Source: Parabacteroides sp. PF5-6 (GTDB lineage: Bacteria; Bacteroidota; Bacteroidia; Bacteroidales; Tannerellaceae). Taken from it: a stretch of 64,000 nucleotides of DNA. The position numbers and the translations under genes were made by a program. Where the stretch lies: assembly GCF_029504695.1 (NCBI RefSeq), contig NZ_JAQFIN010000013.1, forward strand, positions 36,130 to 100,129, read 5' to 3'. This document shows positions 52,926 to 62,233 of the stretch, one piece after another (the first letter of the stretch is position 1; each line of letters starts with the position of its first letter). A model generated the notes under the pieces. The model saw nothing but the letters and a program-made list of their open reading frames with translations. It was not told where the DNA came from and did no database searches.

Positions 52926-55172
52926 ATGCTTAATCCCATTAACAAGACGATCGATTTAGGTGATGGAAGAACTATCACAATCGAGACCGGGAAATTGGCA
53001 AAACAGGCGGACGGTTCGGTAACTGTCCGGATGAACAACACCGTGTTGCTCGCCACTGTAACAGCCGCAAAAGATGCAAATGCCGGAGTGGACTTTATGC
53101 CGCTCTCAGTAGAGTACAAAGAAAAATTCGCCGCCTTTGGCCGGTTCCCCGGCGGTTTCCTCAAGAGAGAAGGGAAAGCGTCCGACTACGAAGTACTGAC
53201 TTCCCGTTTGGTCGACCGCGCTCTTCGTCCGCTCTTCCCTGACACCTATCATGCTGAAGTATTCGTAAATATCATCCTGTTCTCCGCCGACGGCGAAGAC
53301 ATGCCGGATGCATTGGCCGGTCTGGCCGCTTCGGCTGCTTTGGCGGTTTCTGATATTCCTTTCAACGGTCCGATCTCCGAAGTACGTGTCGCACGTGTCA
53401 ACGGTGAATTCGTGATCAACCCGACTTTTGCCCAACTCGAAAAGGCCGATATCGATATGATGGTGGCCGCTACCCTCGACAATATCATGATGGTAGAAGG
53501 CGAGATGGAAGAAGTGCAGGAACATGAAATGCTCGAAGCCATCAAGGTGGCACACGAAGCGATCAAAGTACAATGCCAGGCGCAATTGGAACTGATGGAA
53601 GCTGTGGGCAAAACCGTGAAACGCGAATACTGCCACGAAGTGAACGACGAAGAACTGCGTAAAGACGTGCGCGAGAAATGTTACGACAAAGTTTACGCCG
53701 TAGCCGTTTCCGGTCAGGACAAACACGCACGTGCCGAAGCGTTCACCGCTATCAAAGACGAATACAAAGCCCAATACACCGAAGAAGAACTGGCTGAAAA
53801 GGCTGAGATGATCGGTCGCTACTACCACGATGTAGAGAAAGAAGCGATGCGTCGCGCGATTCTGGACGAAGGCAAACGCCTCGATGGCCGGAAGACTACC
53901 GAGATCCGTCCGATCTGGATCGAAACCGATTACCTGCCGGGACCTCACGGTTCAGCCGTATTTACCCGCGGGGAAACCCAATCGTTGACGACTGTCACCT
54001 TGGGAACCAAGTCGGACGAGAAGATGATCGACGATGTGTTGAATCATGGCAAGGAACGTTTCCTGTTACATTATAACTTCCCTCCGTTCTCAACCGGTGA
54101 GGCTCGCCCGCAACGTGGCGTAGGCCGTCGCGAGATCGGACACGGTAACTTGGCTCATCGTGCGTTGAAACGCATGATCCCGAGCGACTATCCGTATGTA
54201 TTGCGTGTGGTATCTGAAATTCTCGAATCCAACGGTTCTTCTTCTATGGCAACCGTTTGTGCCGGTACGCTGGCCTTGATGGATGCCGGGGTACAGCTTC
54301 GCAAGCCGGTTTCCGGTATCGCGATGGGCTTGATCTCTGAGAACAAAGGTCAAAATTACGCCATTCTATCGGACATTCTGGGTGACGAAGACCACCTGGG
54401 TGATATGGACTTTAAGGTAACCGGAACACGCGACGGGATCACGGCTACACAGATGGACATCAAGGTAGACGGTTTGTCGTATGAAATTCTGGAAAACGCA
54501 TTGGCACAGGCTCGCGAAGGCCGTCTGCATATCCTCGGTAAGATCACTGAAGCGATGCCGGAACCACGTCCGGACCTGAAACCGCATGCTCCGCGTCTGG
54601 AAAAGATGACCATTGCCAAAGAATTCATCGGTGCGGTGATTGGCCCGGGTGGAAAGATCATCCAGGGAATCCAGGAAACGACCGGTGCGACCATTACGAT
54701 CGAAGAAGTGGAAGGCGTGGGAGTTATCGAAATCTCCGGAACGAACAAAGATACGATCGAAGCAGCTATCCGTGCGATCAAAGGCATCGTTGCTGTGCCT
54801 GAAATCGGCGAAGTATATAGCGGTAAGATCTCTTCGGTGATGCCTTACGGCGCATTCGTTGAGTTTATGCCGGGCAAAGACGGCCTGTTGCATATCTCTG
54901 AGATCGACTGGAAACGCTTGGATACGGTCGAAGAAGCCGGTCTGAAAGAAGGCGACATTGTCGAAGTGAAGCTGGTGGATATCGATCCGAAGACCGGTAA
55001 ATTCAAACTTTCCCGCAAGGTATTAATGCCGAAACCGGAAGGTTACGAAGAACGTCCGCCGCGTACCGACCGGGGTGATCGGGGTGACCGTGGCGACCGT
55101 GGCCCACGCAACGGCGGAGGCCGTGACCGTGGAGGTGATCGCGGAGGTCGCGACCGTGGCCCACGCTATTGA
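52926..55172 (+). CDS. pnp: Polyribonucleotide nucleotidyltransferase (PNPase)
   Basis: 748 residues from the ATG at 52926 ([20 protein letters not shown]); the upstream extension runs through the -7 box. Two RNase PH domains (phosphate-binding [18 protein letters not shown] in the second) are followed by a KH domain ([20 protein letters not shown]) and an S1 domain ([20 protein letters not shown]). The C-terminal tail is low-complexity RGD/RGG-rich ([14 protein letters not shown]...), likely an extra RNA-binding tail. It degrades RNA 3' to 5' phosphorolytically. Convergent with HigBA over a shared 21-bp array. Confidence 0.97.
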   Translation: MLNPINKTIDLGDGRTITIETGKLAKQADGSVTVRMNNTVLLATVTAAKDANAGVDFMPLSVEYKEKFAAFGRFPGGFLKREGKASDYEVLTSRLVDRALRPLFPDTYHAEVFVNIILFSADGEDMPDALAGLAASAALAVSDIPFNGPISEVRVARVNGEFVINPTFAQLEKADIDMMVAATLDNIMMVEGEMEEVQEHEMLEAIKVAHEAIKVQCQAQLELMEAVGKTVKREYCHEVNDEELRKDVREKCYDKVYAVAVSGQDKHARAEAFTAIKDEYKAQYTEEELAEKAEMIGRYYHDVEKEAMRRAILDEGKRLDGRKTTEIRPIWIETDYLPGPHGSAVFTRGETQSLTTVTLGTKSDEKMIDDVLNHGKERFLLHYNFPPFSTGEARPQRGVGRREIGHGNLAHRALKRMIPSDYPYVLRVVSEILESNGSSSMATVCAGTLALMDAGVQLRKPVSGIAMGLISENKGQNYAILSDILGDEDHLGDMDFKVTGTRDGITATQMDIKVDGLSYEILENALAQAREGRLHILGKITEAMPEPRPDLKPHAPRLEKMTIAKEFIGAVIGPGGKIIQGIQETTGATITIEEVEGVGVIEISGTNKDTIEAAIRAIKGIVAVPEIGEVYSGKISSVMPYGAFVEFMPGKDGLLHISEIDWKRLDTVEEAGLKEGDIVEVKLVDIDPKTGKFKLSRKVLMPKPEGYEERPPRTDRGDRGDRGDRGPRNGGGRDRGGDRGGRDRGPRY
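55070..55164. repeat. Coding repeat: RGD/RGG tail of PNPase
   Basis: Imperfect 9-base units such as GGTGACCGT/GGCGACCGT encode [11 protein letters not shown] and RDRGGDRGG. The period is a multiple of three, unlike the non-coding arrays. Confidence 0.8.
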
Positions 55173-55191
55173 TAAATAGAACAAAAAAAAC

Positions 55192-55271
55192 TCCGGCAGC
55201 CTTTCACAAAAAGCCGCCGGAGTTATAAAAAAGGCCGCCGGAGTTTTCAAAAACTCCGGCGGCTTTTTTTT
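55192..55271. terminator. Array of four 21-bp units (GCCGCCGGAG type), bidirectional terminator
   Basis: Units register at 55192 (inverted, CTCCGGCAGC), 55213, 55234 (GCCGCCGGAG) and 55255 (inverted, CTCCGGCGGC). Units 3 and 4 form a stem of about 13 bp, GCCGCCGGAGTTT/AAACTCCGGCGGC, followed by eight T on the plus strand (pnp side). On the minus strand the same stem is followed by TTTTTT (higA side). Confidence 0.88.
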
Positions 55272-55279
55272 AGTTCTTC

Positions 55280-55642
55280 TTAAACCCCCAATAAAGCAGA
55301 AGCCGGAATGCTTAATACCCGGCAAAGAGATCGGGCTACTTTCAAAGTCGGTTCCGATCGGCCGGACATATAATCGCTTATCCGCGAAGGGCTTACCCCT
55401 ATCTCTTCCGCCAGTTGCTTTTGCGTCATCCCTTTTTCTTCCAGGAACAATTCAATAAGCTCCGAAACAGTCGGTTTCTCTATGGGAAAATGTTCCTTCT
55501 CATAACTGATTACAATGTCAGATACAAGCGTAAGCTCAACCGCATTCCTGTCGTTGGCAGGCGTCGCCTCACCGACCAGGGGCAAGAGGTCTTCTATCCT
55601 GTTCAACGCAAATTCATATTGATCTTTCGTTATCTTGCGCAT
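55280..55642 (-). CDS. higA: HigA-like antitoxin (XRE-family HTH)
   Basis: 120 residues. The C-terminal HTH_3 domain (about 62-118) reads EKGMTQKQLAEEIGVSPSRI then SDYMSGRSEPTLKVARSLC. The N-terminal helices (about 1-55) would wrap the toxin. It follows the HigB-type toxin gene by 29 bases, the toxin-first order typical of HigBA. Antitoxins of this class repress their own promoter, probably in the region 55988-56030. Confidence 0.88.
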   Translation of the reverse strand: MRKITKDQYEFALNRIEDLLPLVGEATPANDRNAVELTLVSDIVISYEKEHFPIEKPTVSELIELFLEEKGMTQKQLAEEIGVSPSRISDYMSGRSEPTLKVARSLCRVLSIPASALLGV

Positions 55643-55671
55643 ACCTTATTCTTTTTATTCATCATTCAAAA

Positions 55672-55971
55672 CTAAATCGAAGCACAGTCTATTTTGTCAT
55701 ACTGCTCATGCGTCCCTACAAAACGGATGAAGATGTAACCCATGGTAAACTTAACGACAACAACCAAACGATAGCGATTACCCCGTATGTCAAAGACATA
55801 ATGTTGATTTCCAACATAGTCAACCGTTTGAAAGTCTACCTTCATTTCAGATAGATTCCTCCACTGCGCTTTATCGGCTATATCATACCACCGTTCTAAC
55901 GCAACCCGCGAATCTTCATATCCTTTTGTCTCGTAAAAGTCTTTCAGTCGCTTATGTGAGACTATCCTCAT
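55672..55971 (-). CDS. higB: HigB-like mRNA interferase toxin
   Basis: 99 residues, RelE-fold HigB family. RIVSHKRLKDFYETKGYEDS, ERWYDIADKAQWRNLSEMK, VGNQHYVFDIRGNRYRLVVV and FIRFVGTHEQYDKIDCASI are the family blocks, with the conserved Arg/His/Tyr residues of RelE-type active sites. It cleaves mRNA in or near ribosomes when free of antitoxin. Lying between pnp and rnr, it sits between two general exoribonuclease genes. Confidence 0.88.
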   Translation of the reverse strand: MRIVSHKRLKDFYETKGYEDSRVALERWYDIADKAQWRNLSEMKVDFQTVDYVGNQHYVFDIRGNRYRLVVVVKFTMGYIFIRFVGTHEQYDKIDCASI

Positions 55972-55987
55972 CTGTTTTTCTTTTATA

Positions 55988-56030
55988 CAAATATAGGGAT
56001 TTGTTTTGAGTTACAAAACAAATCCCTATA
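55988..56030 (-). promoter_or_regulatory. higBA -7 box overlapped by a perfect 17-bp inverted repeat
   Basis: Minus-strand TATATTTG at 55988-55995. The arms TATAGGGATTTGTTTTG (55992-56008) and its exact complement (56014-56030) flank AGTTA. This may be the HigA operator, the rnr 3' hairpin, or both. Confidence 0.65.
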
Positions 56031-56059
56031 AATATTCTGAATTATCGAACGCATTGATT

Positions 56060-58255
56060 TTACACCAACATGAAATCGAGTTGTTTGCGTTCGAGGTTGG
56101 CTTGTACGACTTTGATGGTGATGGGGTCGCCCAGGCGGTATTCGCGGCGGGTGCGGCGGCCGGCCAGGCAGTAGTTTTTGTCGTCGAATTCGTAGTAGTC
56201 GTCGTCGAGGTCGCGGATGGGGACCATGCCTTCGCATTTGTTCTCGTTCAGTTCCACGTACAATCCCCACTCGGTCACCCCGGAGATTACGCCGTCGAAG
56301 ACCATGCCCAGTTTGTCTTTCATAAACTCTACCTGCTTGTACTTCACCGAAGCGCGTTCGGCATTGGCCGCGATCTGCTCCATGTTGGAACTGTGGTCGC
56401 AGAGCTCGTCGAGCTTCGCTTTCGGCATGCTACGCCCGCCATCGAGGTAGCGTTCCAACAGGCGGTGCACCATCATATCGGGATAACGACGGATGGGCGA
56501 AGTGAAATGGGAATAGAAAGGAAACGCCAGTCCGTAATGCCCGACATTCTCGGTCGCATACCGCGCCTTCTGCATGGCACGGATCGCCAGGGTCTCGATC
56601 AGGTTCTCTTCGGGTTTGCCCTGCGCGCTGTCCAATAGGCGGTTGATGCCTTTGGAGATCTCCGTCTGACTGCCTTCGGTCTTCAATTTGTAACCAAAGC
56701 GGCGGATAAAGGCGGCGAAGTTCTCCATCTTCTCCGGGTTGGGCTGTTCGTGGATACGGTAGACAAACGATTTCTTGGTCTTGCCCTTGCCGGGATCGCC
56801 CACAAAGGCAGCGACGGTCCGGTTGGCCAATAGCATAAATTCTTCGATCAACTTATTGGCGTCTTTGGCCTCTTTGAAGTAAACACTTAAGGGCTTGCCC
56901 TTCTCGTCGATCTCGAACTTCACCTCGTAACGGTCGAAGTTGATCGCTCCGTTCTTGAATCGGGCTTCGCGCAGTTTCTTGGCGAGGGTATTGAGGATGA
57001 TCAGTTCGTCTTTGTGATCGCCTTCGCCGGTCTCGAGGATCTGTTGCGCCTCTTCGTAGGTGAAGCGGCGGTCGCTCTTAATCACTGTGCGCACGATGCG
57101 GTATTTCTTGACCTCCGCGTCTTCGTTCATCTCGAAGATGACCGAGAAGCAGAGTTTCTCTTCGTCGGGGCGAAGCGAGCAGATGAGGTTACTCAACCGC
57201 TCGGGCAGCATCGGGATGGTGCGGTCGACCAGGTAAACGGAGGTCGCGCGTTCCTGCGCTTCCCGTTCGATAATACTCTCGGGCCGGACGTAATGGGTCA
57301 CGTCGGCGATATGCACGCCGATCTCCCAGTTGCCGTTCTCCAGGCGACGGACAGAAAGGGCATCGTCGAAGTCTTTCGCATCGCGCGGGTCGATCGTAAA
57401 GGTCAATACCTGACGGAAGTCCTCCCGTTTCTCAATCTCTTCCTGTGGAATTTCCTCCGGGATCCGGTTGGCGGCTTTCTCTACGGCCACCGGATATTTA
57501 TACGGCAAGCCAAACTCGGCCAGGATCGCATGCATCTCGGTCGTGTTGTCGCCCGCTTGTCCCAGGATATCAACGACCTTGCCGATCGGATTTTTCTGCC
57601 CCTCGGGCCATTCTTCGATCTGTACGATGGCTTTGTCGCCACTTTTCCCGCCTTTCAGTTTGTCTTTCGGGATAAAAATATCATTGGCCAGCGTTTTATC
57701 TTCGGTCACCAGGAAAGCAAATCCTTTGGTCACCTGCAATTTGCCGACATAGGTCGCTTCTTTCCGTTCCAGGATCTCGATCACCTCGCCTTCCGGTTCG
57801 GCGCCTTTGCGCTTGGCAAAGAGCTGCACCTTCACCTTATCCCCATCCATCGCATGGCCGGAGTTGCGCTCGGCGATAAAGACCGGTGTGCCGCCATCCT
57901 CGGGCACAAACGAGTTCTTCCCGTTGCTGCGGCGGTTGAAGGTGCCCGTCGCCTGGCTTCCCAGGTCATGCAGTTTATATCGTCCCCGGTCGATCTCCGT
58001 GATAAATTGATCCGCCGCCAGATCGTAGAGGATATCGGCGACCTGCAATTTCTGCACGGCATTCTCGACACCGATCAATTTACTGATCTGCTTATAGTTG
58101 AACGCCTCTTTCGGGGAAGACTGGAACGCATTGACAATGGATACGACCATCAATTCTTTGCGCATCCGTTTTCCACCTTTTTTCTTCTCTTTTTTAGGGG
58201 GTAGGCCGGCTTTCGATGCGGGTTTATCTTTTCTTTTTGATTTATTTTTTCTCAT
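56060..58255 (-). CDS. rnr: Ribonuclease R
   Basis: 731 residues from the ATG at 58255 (MRKNKSKRKDKPASKAGLPP); codons further upstream are open but unlikely. The N-terminus is Lys-rich and basic, followed by an RNase B OB domain, cold-shock domains, the RNB catalytic domain (TFTIDPRDAKDFDDALSVRR with its Asp cluster, RTIPMLPERLSNLICSLRPD) and the S1 domain (GMVFDGVISGVTEWGLYVEL). It degrades structured RNA 3' to 5' hydrolytically. A TATCTTTA-like box at 58328-58335 (minus) could be its promoter. Confidence 0.96.
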   Translation of the reverse strand: MRKNKSKRKDKPASKAGLPPKKEKKKGGKRMRKELMVVSIVNAFQSSPKEAFNYKQISKLIGVENAVQKLQVADILYDLAADQFITEIDRGRYKLHDLGSQATGTFNRRSNGKNSFVPEDGGTPVFIAERNSGHAMDGDKVKVQLFAKRKGAEPEGEVIEILERKEATYVGKLQVTKGFAFLVTEDKTLANDIFIPKDKLKGGKSGDKAIVQIEEWPEGQKNPIGKVVDILGQAGDNTTEMHAILAEFGLPYKYPVAVEKAANRIPEEIPQEEIEKREDFRQVLTFTIDPRDAKDFDDALSVRRLENGNWEIGVHIADVTHYVRPESIIEREAQERATSVYLVDRTIPMLPERLSNLICSLRPDEEKLCFSVIFEMNEDAEVKKYRIVRTVIKSDRRFTYEEAQQILETGEGDHKDELIILNTLAKKLREARFKNGAINFDRYEVKFEIDEKGKPLSVYFKEAKDANKLIEEFMLLANRTVAAFVGDPGKGKTKKSFVYRIHEQPNPEKMENFAAFIRRFGYKLKTEGSQTEISKGINRLLDSAQGKPEENLIETLAIRAMQKARYATENVGHYGLAFPFYSHFTSPIRRYPDMMVHRLLERYLDGGRSMPKAKLDELCDHSSNMEQIAANAERASVKYKQVEFMKDKLGMVFDGVISGVTEWGLYVELNENKCEGMVPIRDLDDDYYEFDDKNYCLAGRRTRREYRLGDPITIKVVQANLERKQLDFMLV

Positions 58256-58438
58256 TTTTTCTGCATTTATAATTGTATGTATCAGCCACATCCGTCGCGA
58301 ATACGGCCTTCTATTTTCTTTTCGGGATAAAGATAACACTAAAGATCAGGATTTGTGCTTTAGAATGAACAGAAAAAGAGGCCCGAATGTTCAAATTTAC
58401 ACGCGCCTGTACCAGAGCGGATTATAGGGAGTATTCAT

Positions 58439-58526
58439 TTGTTGATAATTATCAACAAGTTTGTTGACAATTGTCAACAGATCTGTTGATAACTATCAAC
58501 AAATGTGTTGACGGTTATCAACAAAC
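58439..58526. repeat. Array of four 22-bp palindromic units (TGTTGA....TCAACA)
   Basis: Units begin at 58439, 58461, 58483 and 58505. Unit 1 contains the perfect palindrome TTGTTGATAATTATCAACAA, and unit 2 the perfect palindrome TGTTGACAATTGTCAACA. Units 3 and 4 keep the outer TGTTGA/TCAACA arms. Unit 2 differs from unit 1 by paired changes (GAT..ATC to GAC..GTC). TTATCAACA is one base from a DnaA box. Confidence 0.92.
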
Positions 58527-58639
58527 AAATACCCCCGCCGATCGCACCGATTCCTCCCTCCGGTCGTCGCCTGGAACAGGGGGATAAAAACGGGAGGAAA
58601 AATCGTTACGCCTTACTTCTAAGTGCCGAATAATTTATG

Positions 58640-58647
58640 TAAATTTG
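58640..58647 (+). promoter_or_regulatory. -7 box of the GNAT gene
   Basis: TAAATTTG, 32 bases before the ATG at 58680; no -33 TTG found. Confidence 0.5.
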
Positions 58648-58679
58648 CCCGTTAAAATCACCGGATTAATACTGGACAA

Positions 58680-59819
58680 ATGAGTATAGAAGTAAAACAA
58701 GTCACTACCCGGAAGGAACTGAAGGAGTATGTCAAATTCAATATTGAATTATACAAAGACTGCCCGTATGCTGTGCCCGAACTGATTTCCGAAGAAATGG
58801 AGACGCTGGATAAGGAGAAAAACCCGGCATTTGAGTCCTGCGAGGCCATCAACTTCCTGGCTTACAGGGACGGAAAAATCGTGGGCCGTATTACCGGCAT
58901 GATCAACCATTCGAGTAATGCCGTGTGGAAAGAGAAATATGCCCGTTTCGGTTTTGTCGATTTTATTGACGATGCCGAGGTGGCAGACGCCTTGTTCGGT
59001 GCCGTAGAACAATGGGCGAAAGCGAAAGGCATGGAAGCCTTGCACGGCCCGTTGGGATTTACGGATATGGACAACGAAGGTATGCTGGTGGAAGGCTTCG
59101 ATCAGCTGGGTACGATGGCGACGCTCTACAACTATCCGTATTATCCCAACCATATCGAGCGCCTGGGCTACCACAAAGACCAGGACTGGCAGGAGTTCAA
59201 GATCTATATCCCCGACGCTGTGCCCGACAAACACCTGCGTATCGGCGAACTGGTGAAGAAGAAATACGGATTGAAGGTCTTAAAATTCAAAAACGCCAAA
59301 GAGGTCATGCCGTATGCGCAAAAGATCTTCGATACGTTGAACGCGGCATTCGCACCCCTCTATGGCTTTGCGCCGCTCACGCAGAAGCAGATCGATTATT
59401 ACGTCAAGAAATACATCCCCATGCTGCGTTACGAACTGGTCACGGTGATCATCCGGGAAGAAGACGACGCAGTGGTCGGTTTCGGCATCTCATTGCCCAA
59501 TATGTCGAAGGCCTTGCAGAAAGCCCAGGGCAAGATGTTCCCCTTCGGCTGGTTTCATCTGTTGAAGACTTTATACTCCAAGCCTAAAGTGGTGGACCTC
59601 TACCTGACCGGCGTTTTGCCCGAGTACCAGAACAAAGGCGTCAATGCTTTGTTATTTAATGACCTGATCCCTATTTACAAAGGATTAGGCGTGGAATACG
59701 CGGAAACCAACCCGGAACTGGAGACCAACAGCGCCGTACAGGCCCAGTGGGATTATTTCCGGAAAGAACACCATAAGACGAGGAGAGCATACATCAAACA
59801 ATTGACAATTGATAATTGA
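58680..59819 (+). CDS. GNAT-fold N-acetyltransferase-like protein
   Basis: 379 residues, no signal peptide. Two regions resemble GNAT folds (about 20-180 and 190-370). The C-terminal half has the acetyl-CoA-loop-like VLPEYQNKGVNALLFNDLIP. The family is common in Bacteroidetes, usually annotated as a GNAT protein of about 370-380 residues with no known substrate. The last codons KQLTIDN are encoded by the first units of a TTGACAA/TTGATAA heptad array, which also supplies the TGA stop, so the native C-terminus may have been replaced by repeat sequence. Confidence 0.85.
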   Translation: MSIEVKQVTTRKELKEYVKFNIELYKDCPYAVPELISEEMETLDKEKNPAFESCEAINFLAYRDGKIVGRITGMINHSSNAVWKEKYARFGFVDFIDDAEVADALFGAVEQWAKAKGMEALHGPLGFTDMDNEGMLVEGFDQLGTMATLYNYPYYPNHIERLGYHKDQDWQEFKIYIPDAVPDKHLRIGELVKKKYGLKVLKFKNAKEVMPYAQKIFDTLNAAFAPLYGFAPLTQKQIDYYVKKYIPMLRYELVTVIIREEDDAVVGFGISLPNMSKALQKAQGKMFPFGWFHLLKTLYSKPKVVDLYLTGVLPEYQNKGVNALLFNDLIPIYKGLGVEYAETNPELETNSAVQAQWDYFRKEHHKTRRAYIKQLTIDN

Positions 59820-59886
59820 TAATTGACAATTTGCCGAAGAGGTGATTGTCGATTCTCAACTATCAATTATCAATTATCAATTATTA
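59802..59886. repeat. Heptad hairpin: TTGACAA/TTGATAA arms at the GNAT-parE junction
   Basis: TTGACAA, TTGATAA, TTGATAA, TTGACAA (59802-59829), a spacer of about 30 bases, then TATCAAT-type units (59861-59886). The left arm begins inside the GNAT coding sequence and the right arm ends about 10 bases before the parE ATG. Confidence 0.92.
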
Positions 59887-59896
59887 ATTAAAAAAC

Positions 59897-61759
59897 ATGA
59901 ACGAACTGAACGACACTTTACAGCAGGAAACAGCGTATAACGACGACGACATTAAAACCCTCGATTGGATGGAGCATATCCGTCGGCGTCCCGGTATGTA
60001 TATCGGGAAGCTGGGTGACGGGACGTATGCCGACGACGGGATCTACGTGTTGTTGAAAGAAGTATTAGACAACTCGATCGATGAATACATGATGGGCTAT
60101 GGCAAGACCATCGAAGTGACCATCGAAGAAGGAACGGTCTGCGTACGCGACTACGGACGTGGTGTGCCGTTGGGCAAGGTGGTCGATGTGTCGAGCAAGA
60201 TGAACACCGGAGCGAAATACGACAGTAAAGCGTTCAAGAAATCAGTCGGCCTCAACGGGGTTGGGATCAAGGCGGTCAACGCCCTGAGCAGCTTTTTCCA
60301 GATCACCAGCCACCGCGACGGCGAGATGAAGCAGGTGGAATACAGCCGCGCCCATATCACGTCGGAGACGGATATCGTCCCGACCGGCGAAGGCAACGGA
60401 ACCTCGACTTATTTTATCCCCGACCGGGAGATCTTCCGCGAATACGAATACAAAGATGAGTTTATCGAAAGCCTGTTGAAGAATTATGTGTTCCTCAACT
60501 CGGGACTGACGATCATTTATAACGGCAAGAGATTCTTCTCGCGCAACGGGTTGCTCGACCTGTTGAACGAAAACATGACCACCGAGCCGCTCTATCCCAT
60601 CATCCACCTGAAAGGCGATGATATCGAAGTGGTGCTCACCCATAGCAACCAATACGGCGAAGAATACTACTCGTTTGTGAACGGGCAATACACCACCCAG
60701 GGTGGTACGCACCTCTCGGCTTTCAAAGAAACGATCGGCCGGGTGATCAAGGAATACTACTCGAAGAACTTCGAATACTCCGATATCCGCAGTGGTATCG
60801 TGGCAGCCATCAGCATCAAAGTGGAAGAGCCGGTGTTCGAAAGCCAGACGAAGACGAAACTGGGATCCAAAGACATCGGCCCGGACGGTCCGACCGTCTC
60901 CAAGTTTATCGGCGACTTCATCAAAAAAGAACTCGATAACTACCTGCATAAGAACCCCGACACCTCGGAAGCCATGCTCCGCAAGATCATCGACTCCGAG
61001 AAAGAACGCAAAGCCATTGCGGGTGTGACCAAACTGGCGCGCGAACGGGCAAAGAAAGCCAACCTGCACAACCGCAAACTGCGCGACTGCCGCATCCACC
61101 TGACCGATACGAAAGGCGACAAGCAGGAAGATACCTGTATCTTTATCACCGAGGGCGACTCGGCCAGCGGCTCGATCACCAAAAGCCGCAATCCGAACCT
61201 GCAAGCGGTATTCAGCCTGCGCGGTAAGCCGTTGAACAGTTTCGGCTTGACCAAGAAGGTAGTCTACGAAAACGAGGAGTTCAACCTCTTGCAAGCCGCA
61301 CTCAATATCGAAGACGGGCTGGAAGGCCTGCGCTACAACAAAGTGATCATCGCTACCGATGCCGATGTCGATGGCATGCACATCCGCTTGTTGTTGATGA
61401 CGTTCTTCCTGCAGTTCTTCCCCGATCTGATCAAACGTAACCATGTCTATATCCTGCAAACGCCGTTGTTCCGCGTGCGCAACAAGCAAAAGACCTGGTA
61501 TTGCTATACCGAAGAGGAACGACTGAGTGCCATCCAGGCCGCCGGCAAGAACCCGGAGATCACCCGCTTCAAAGGCTTGGGAGAAATCTCGCCCGATGAG
61601 TTCAAGAACTTTATCGGTGAAGATATGCGCCTCGATCCGGTGACGATGAAGAAAGAAGACCTGGTCAAGGAGATGTTGGAGTTCTATATGGGCAAAAACA
61701 CGATGGAACGGCAGGTATTTATTATTGATAATCTGGTAATAGAAGAAGATATCGCATGA
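59897..61759 (+). CDS. parE: DNA topoisomerase IV subunit B
   Basis: 620 residues, type IIA topoisomerase ATPase subunit. GHKL motifs: [41 protein letters not shown]. The transducer domain is followed by TOPRIM with EGDSASGS and [20 protein letters not shown], and the C-terminus has [20 protein letters not shown]. It decatenates chromosomes with ParC. Length, wording and the following coaD-S41 order match the Bacteroidetes ParE form rather than GyrB, though GyrB cannot be fully excluded. Confidence 0.92.
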   Translation: MNELNDTLQQETAYNDDDIKTLDWMEHIRRRPGMYIGKLGDGTYADDGIYVLLKEVLDNSIDEYMMGYGKTIEVTIEEGTVCVRDYGRGVPLGKVVDVSSKMNTGAKYDSKAFKKSVGLNGVGIKAVNALSSFFQITSHRDGEMKQVEYSRAHITSETDIVPTGEGNGTSTYFIPDREIFREYEYKDEFIESLLKNYVFLNSGLTIIYNGKRFFSRNGLLDLLNENMTTEPLYPIIHLKGDDIEVVLTHSNQYGEEYYSFVNGQYTTQGGTHLSAFKETIGRVIKEYYSKNFEYSDIRSGIVAAISIKVEEPVFESQTKTKLGSKDIGPDGPTVSKFIGDFIKKELDNYLHKNPDTSEAMLRKIIDSEKERKAIAGVTKLARERAKKANLHNRKLRDCRIHLTDTKGDKQEDTCIFITEGDSASGSITKSRNPNLQAVFSLRGKPLNSFGLTKKVVYENEEFNLLQAALNIEDGLEGLRYNKVIIATDADVDGMHIRLLLMTFFLQFFPDLIKRNHVYILQTPLFRVRNKQKTWYCYTEEERLSAIQAAGKNPEITRFKGLGEISPDEFKNFIGEDMRLDPVTMKKEDLVKEMLEFYMGKNTMERQVFIIDNLVIEEDIA

Positions 61760-62214
61760 AAAGAGTAGCCCTCTTCCCGGGAACGTTCGATCCCTTTACC
61801 CTCGGACATCAGTCGCTGGTCAGCCGGGGATTGCTGTTGGTCGATGAGATCGTGATCGCCGTAGGCATCAACGACAAGAAACTGACCTACTTCAGCCTTG
61901 AAAAGCGGATGGAGGCCATCGAGAAGCTCTACAAAGACAATCCGGCGGTACGCGTGATGTCGTACGACTCGTTGACCGTCGACTTTGCCAAAGAAGTGAA
62001 CGCGGGTTTTATCCTGCGCGGCATCCGCACGGCAAACGACTTCGAGTACGAGAAAAGTATCGCCGATGTCAACCGGGTACTGACCGGGATCGAGACATTT
62101 ATCCTCTTCACTGAACCAAAACACACCCATATCAGTTCTAGTATTGTGCGCGAGCTCTTGCGTTACGGAAAAGATATATCCATGTTCGTCCCGAAAGAGA
62201 CGGAATTGTATTGA
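61756..62214 (+). CDS. coaD: Pantetheine-phosphate adenylyltransferase
   Basis: 152 residues. Nucleotidyltransferase motifs [12 protein letters not shown] (TxGH-type) and [17 protein letters not shown], with substrate loop [16 protein letters not shown]. It transfers AMP to 4'-phosphopantetheine, the penultimate step in CoA synthesis. It overlaps the parE stop by four bases (ATGA), implying translational coupling. Confidence 0.97.
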   Translation: MKRVALFPGTFDPFTLGHQSLVSRGLLLVDEIVIAVGINDKKLTYFSLEKRMEAIEKLYKDNPAVRVMSYDSLTVDFAKEVNAGFILRGIRTANDFEYEKSIADVNRVLTGIETFILFTEPKHTHISSSIVRELLRYGKDISMFVPKETELY

Positions 62215-62233
62215 CAAATAGTATAAAAACAAA

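Larger units (their letters stand above)
58256..58679. other. 424-base divergent region with a 22-bp palindrome array
   Basis: Carries the probable rnr -7 variant (58328-58335), the four-unit palindrome array (58439-58526), a GC-richer stretch 58530-58610 without recognised features, and the GNAT -7 box. Confidence 0.7.
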
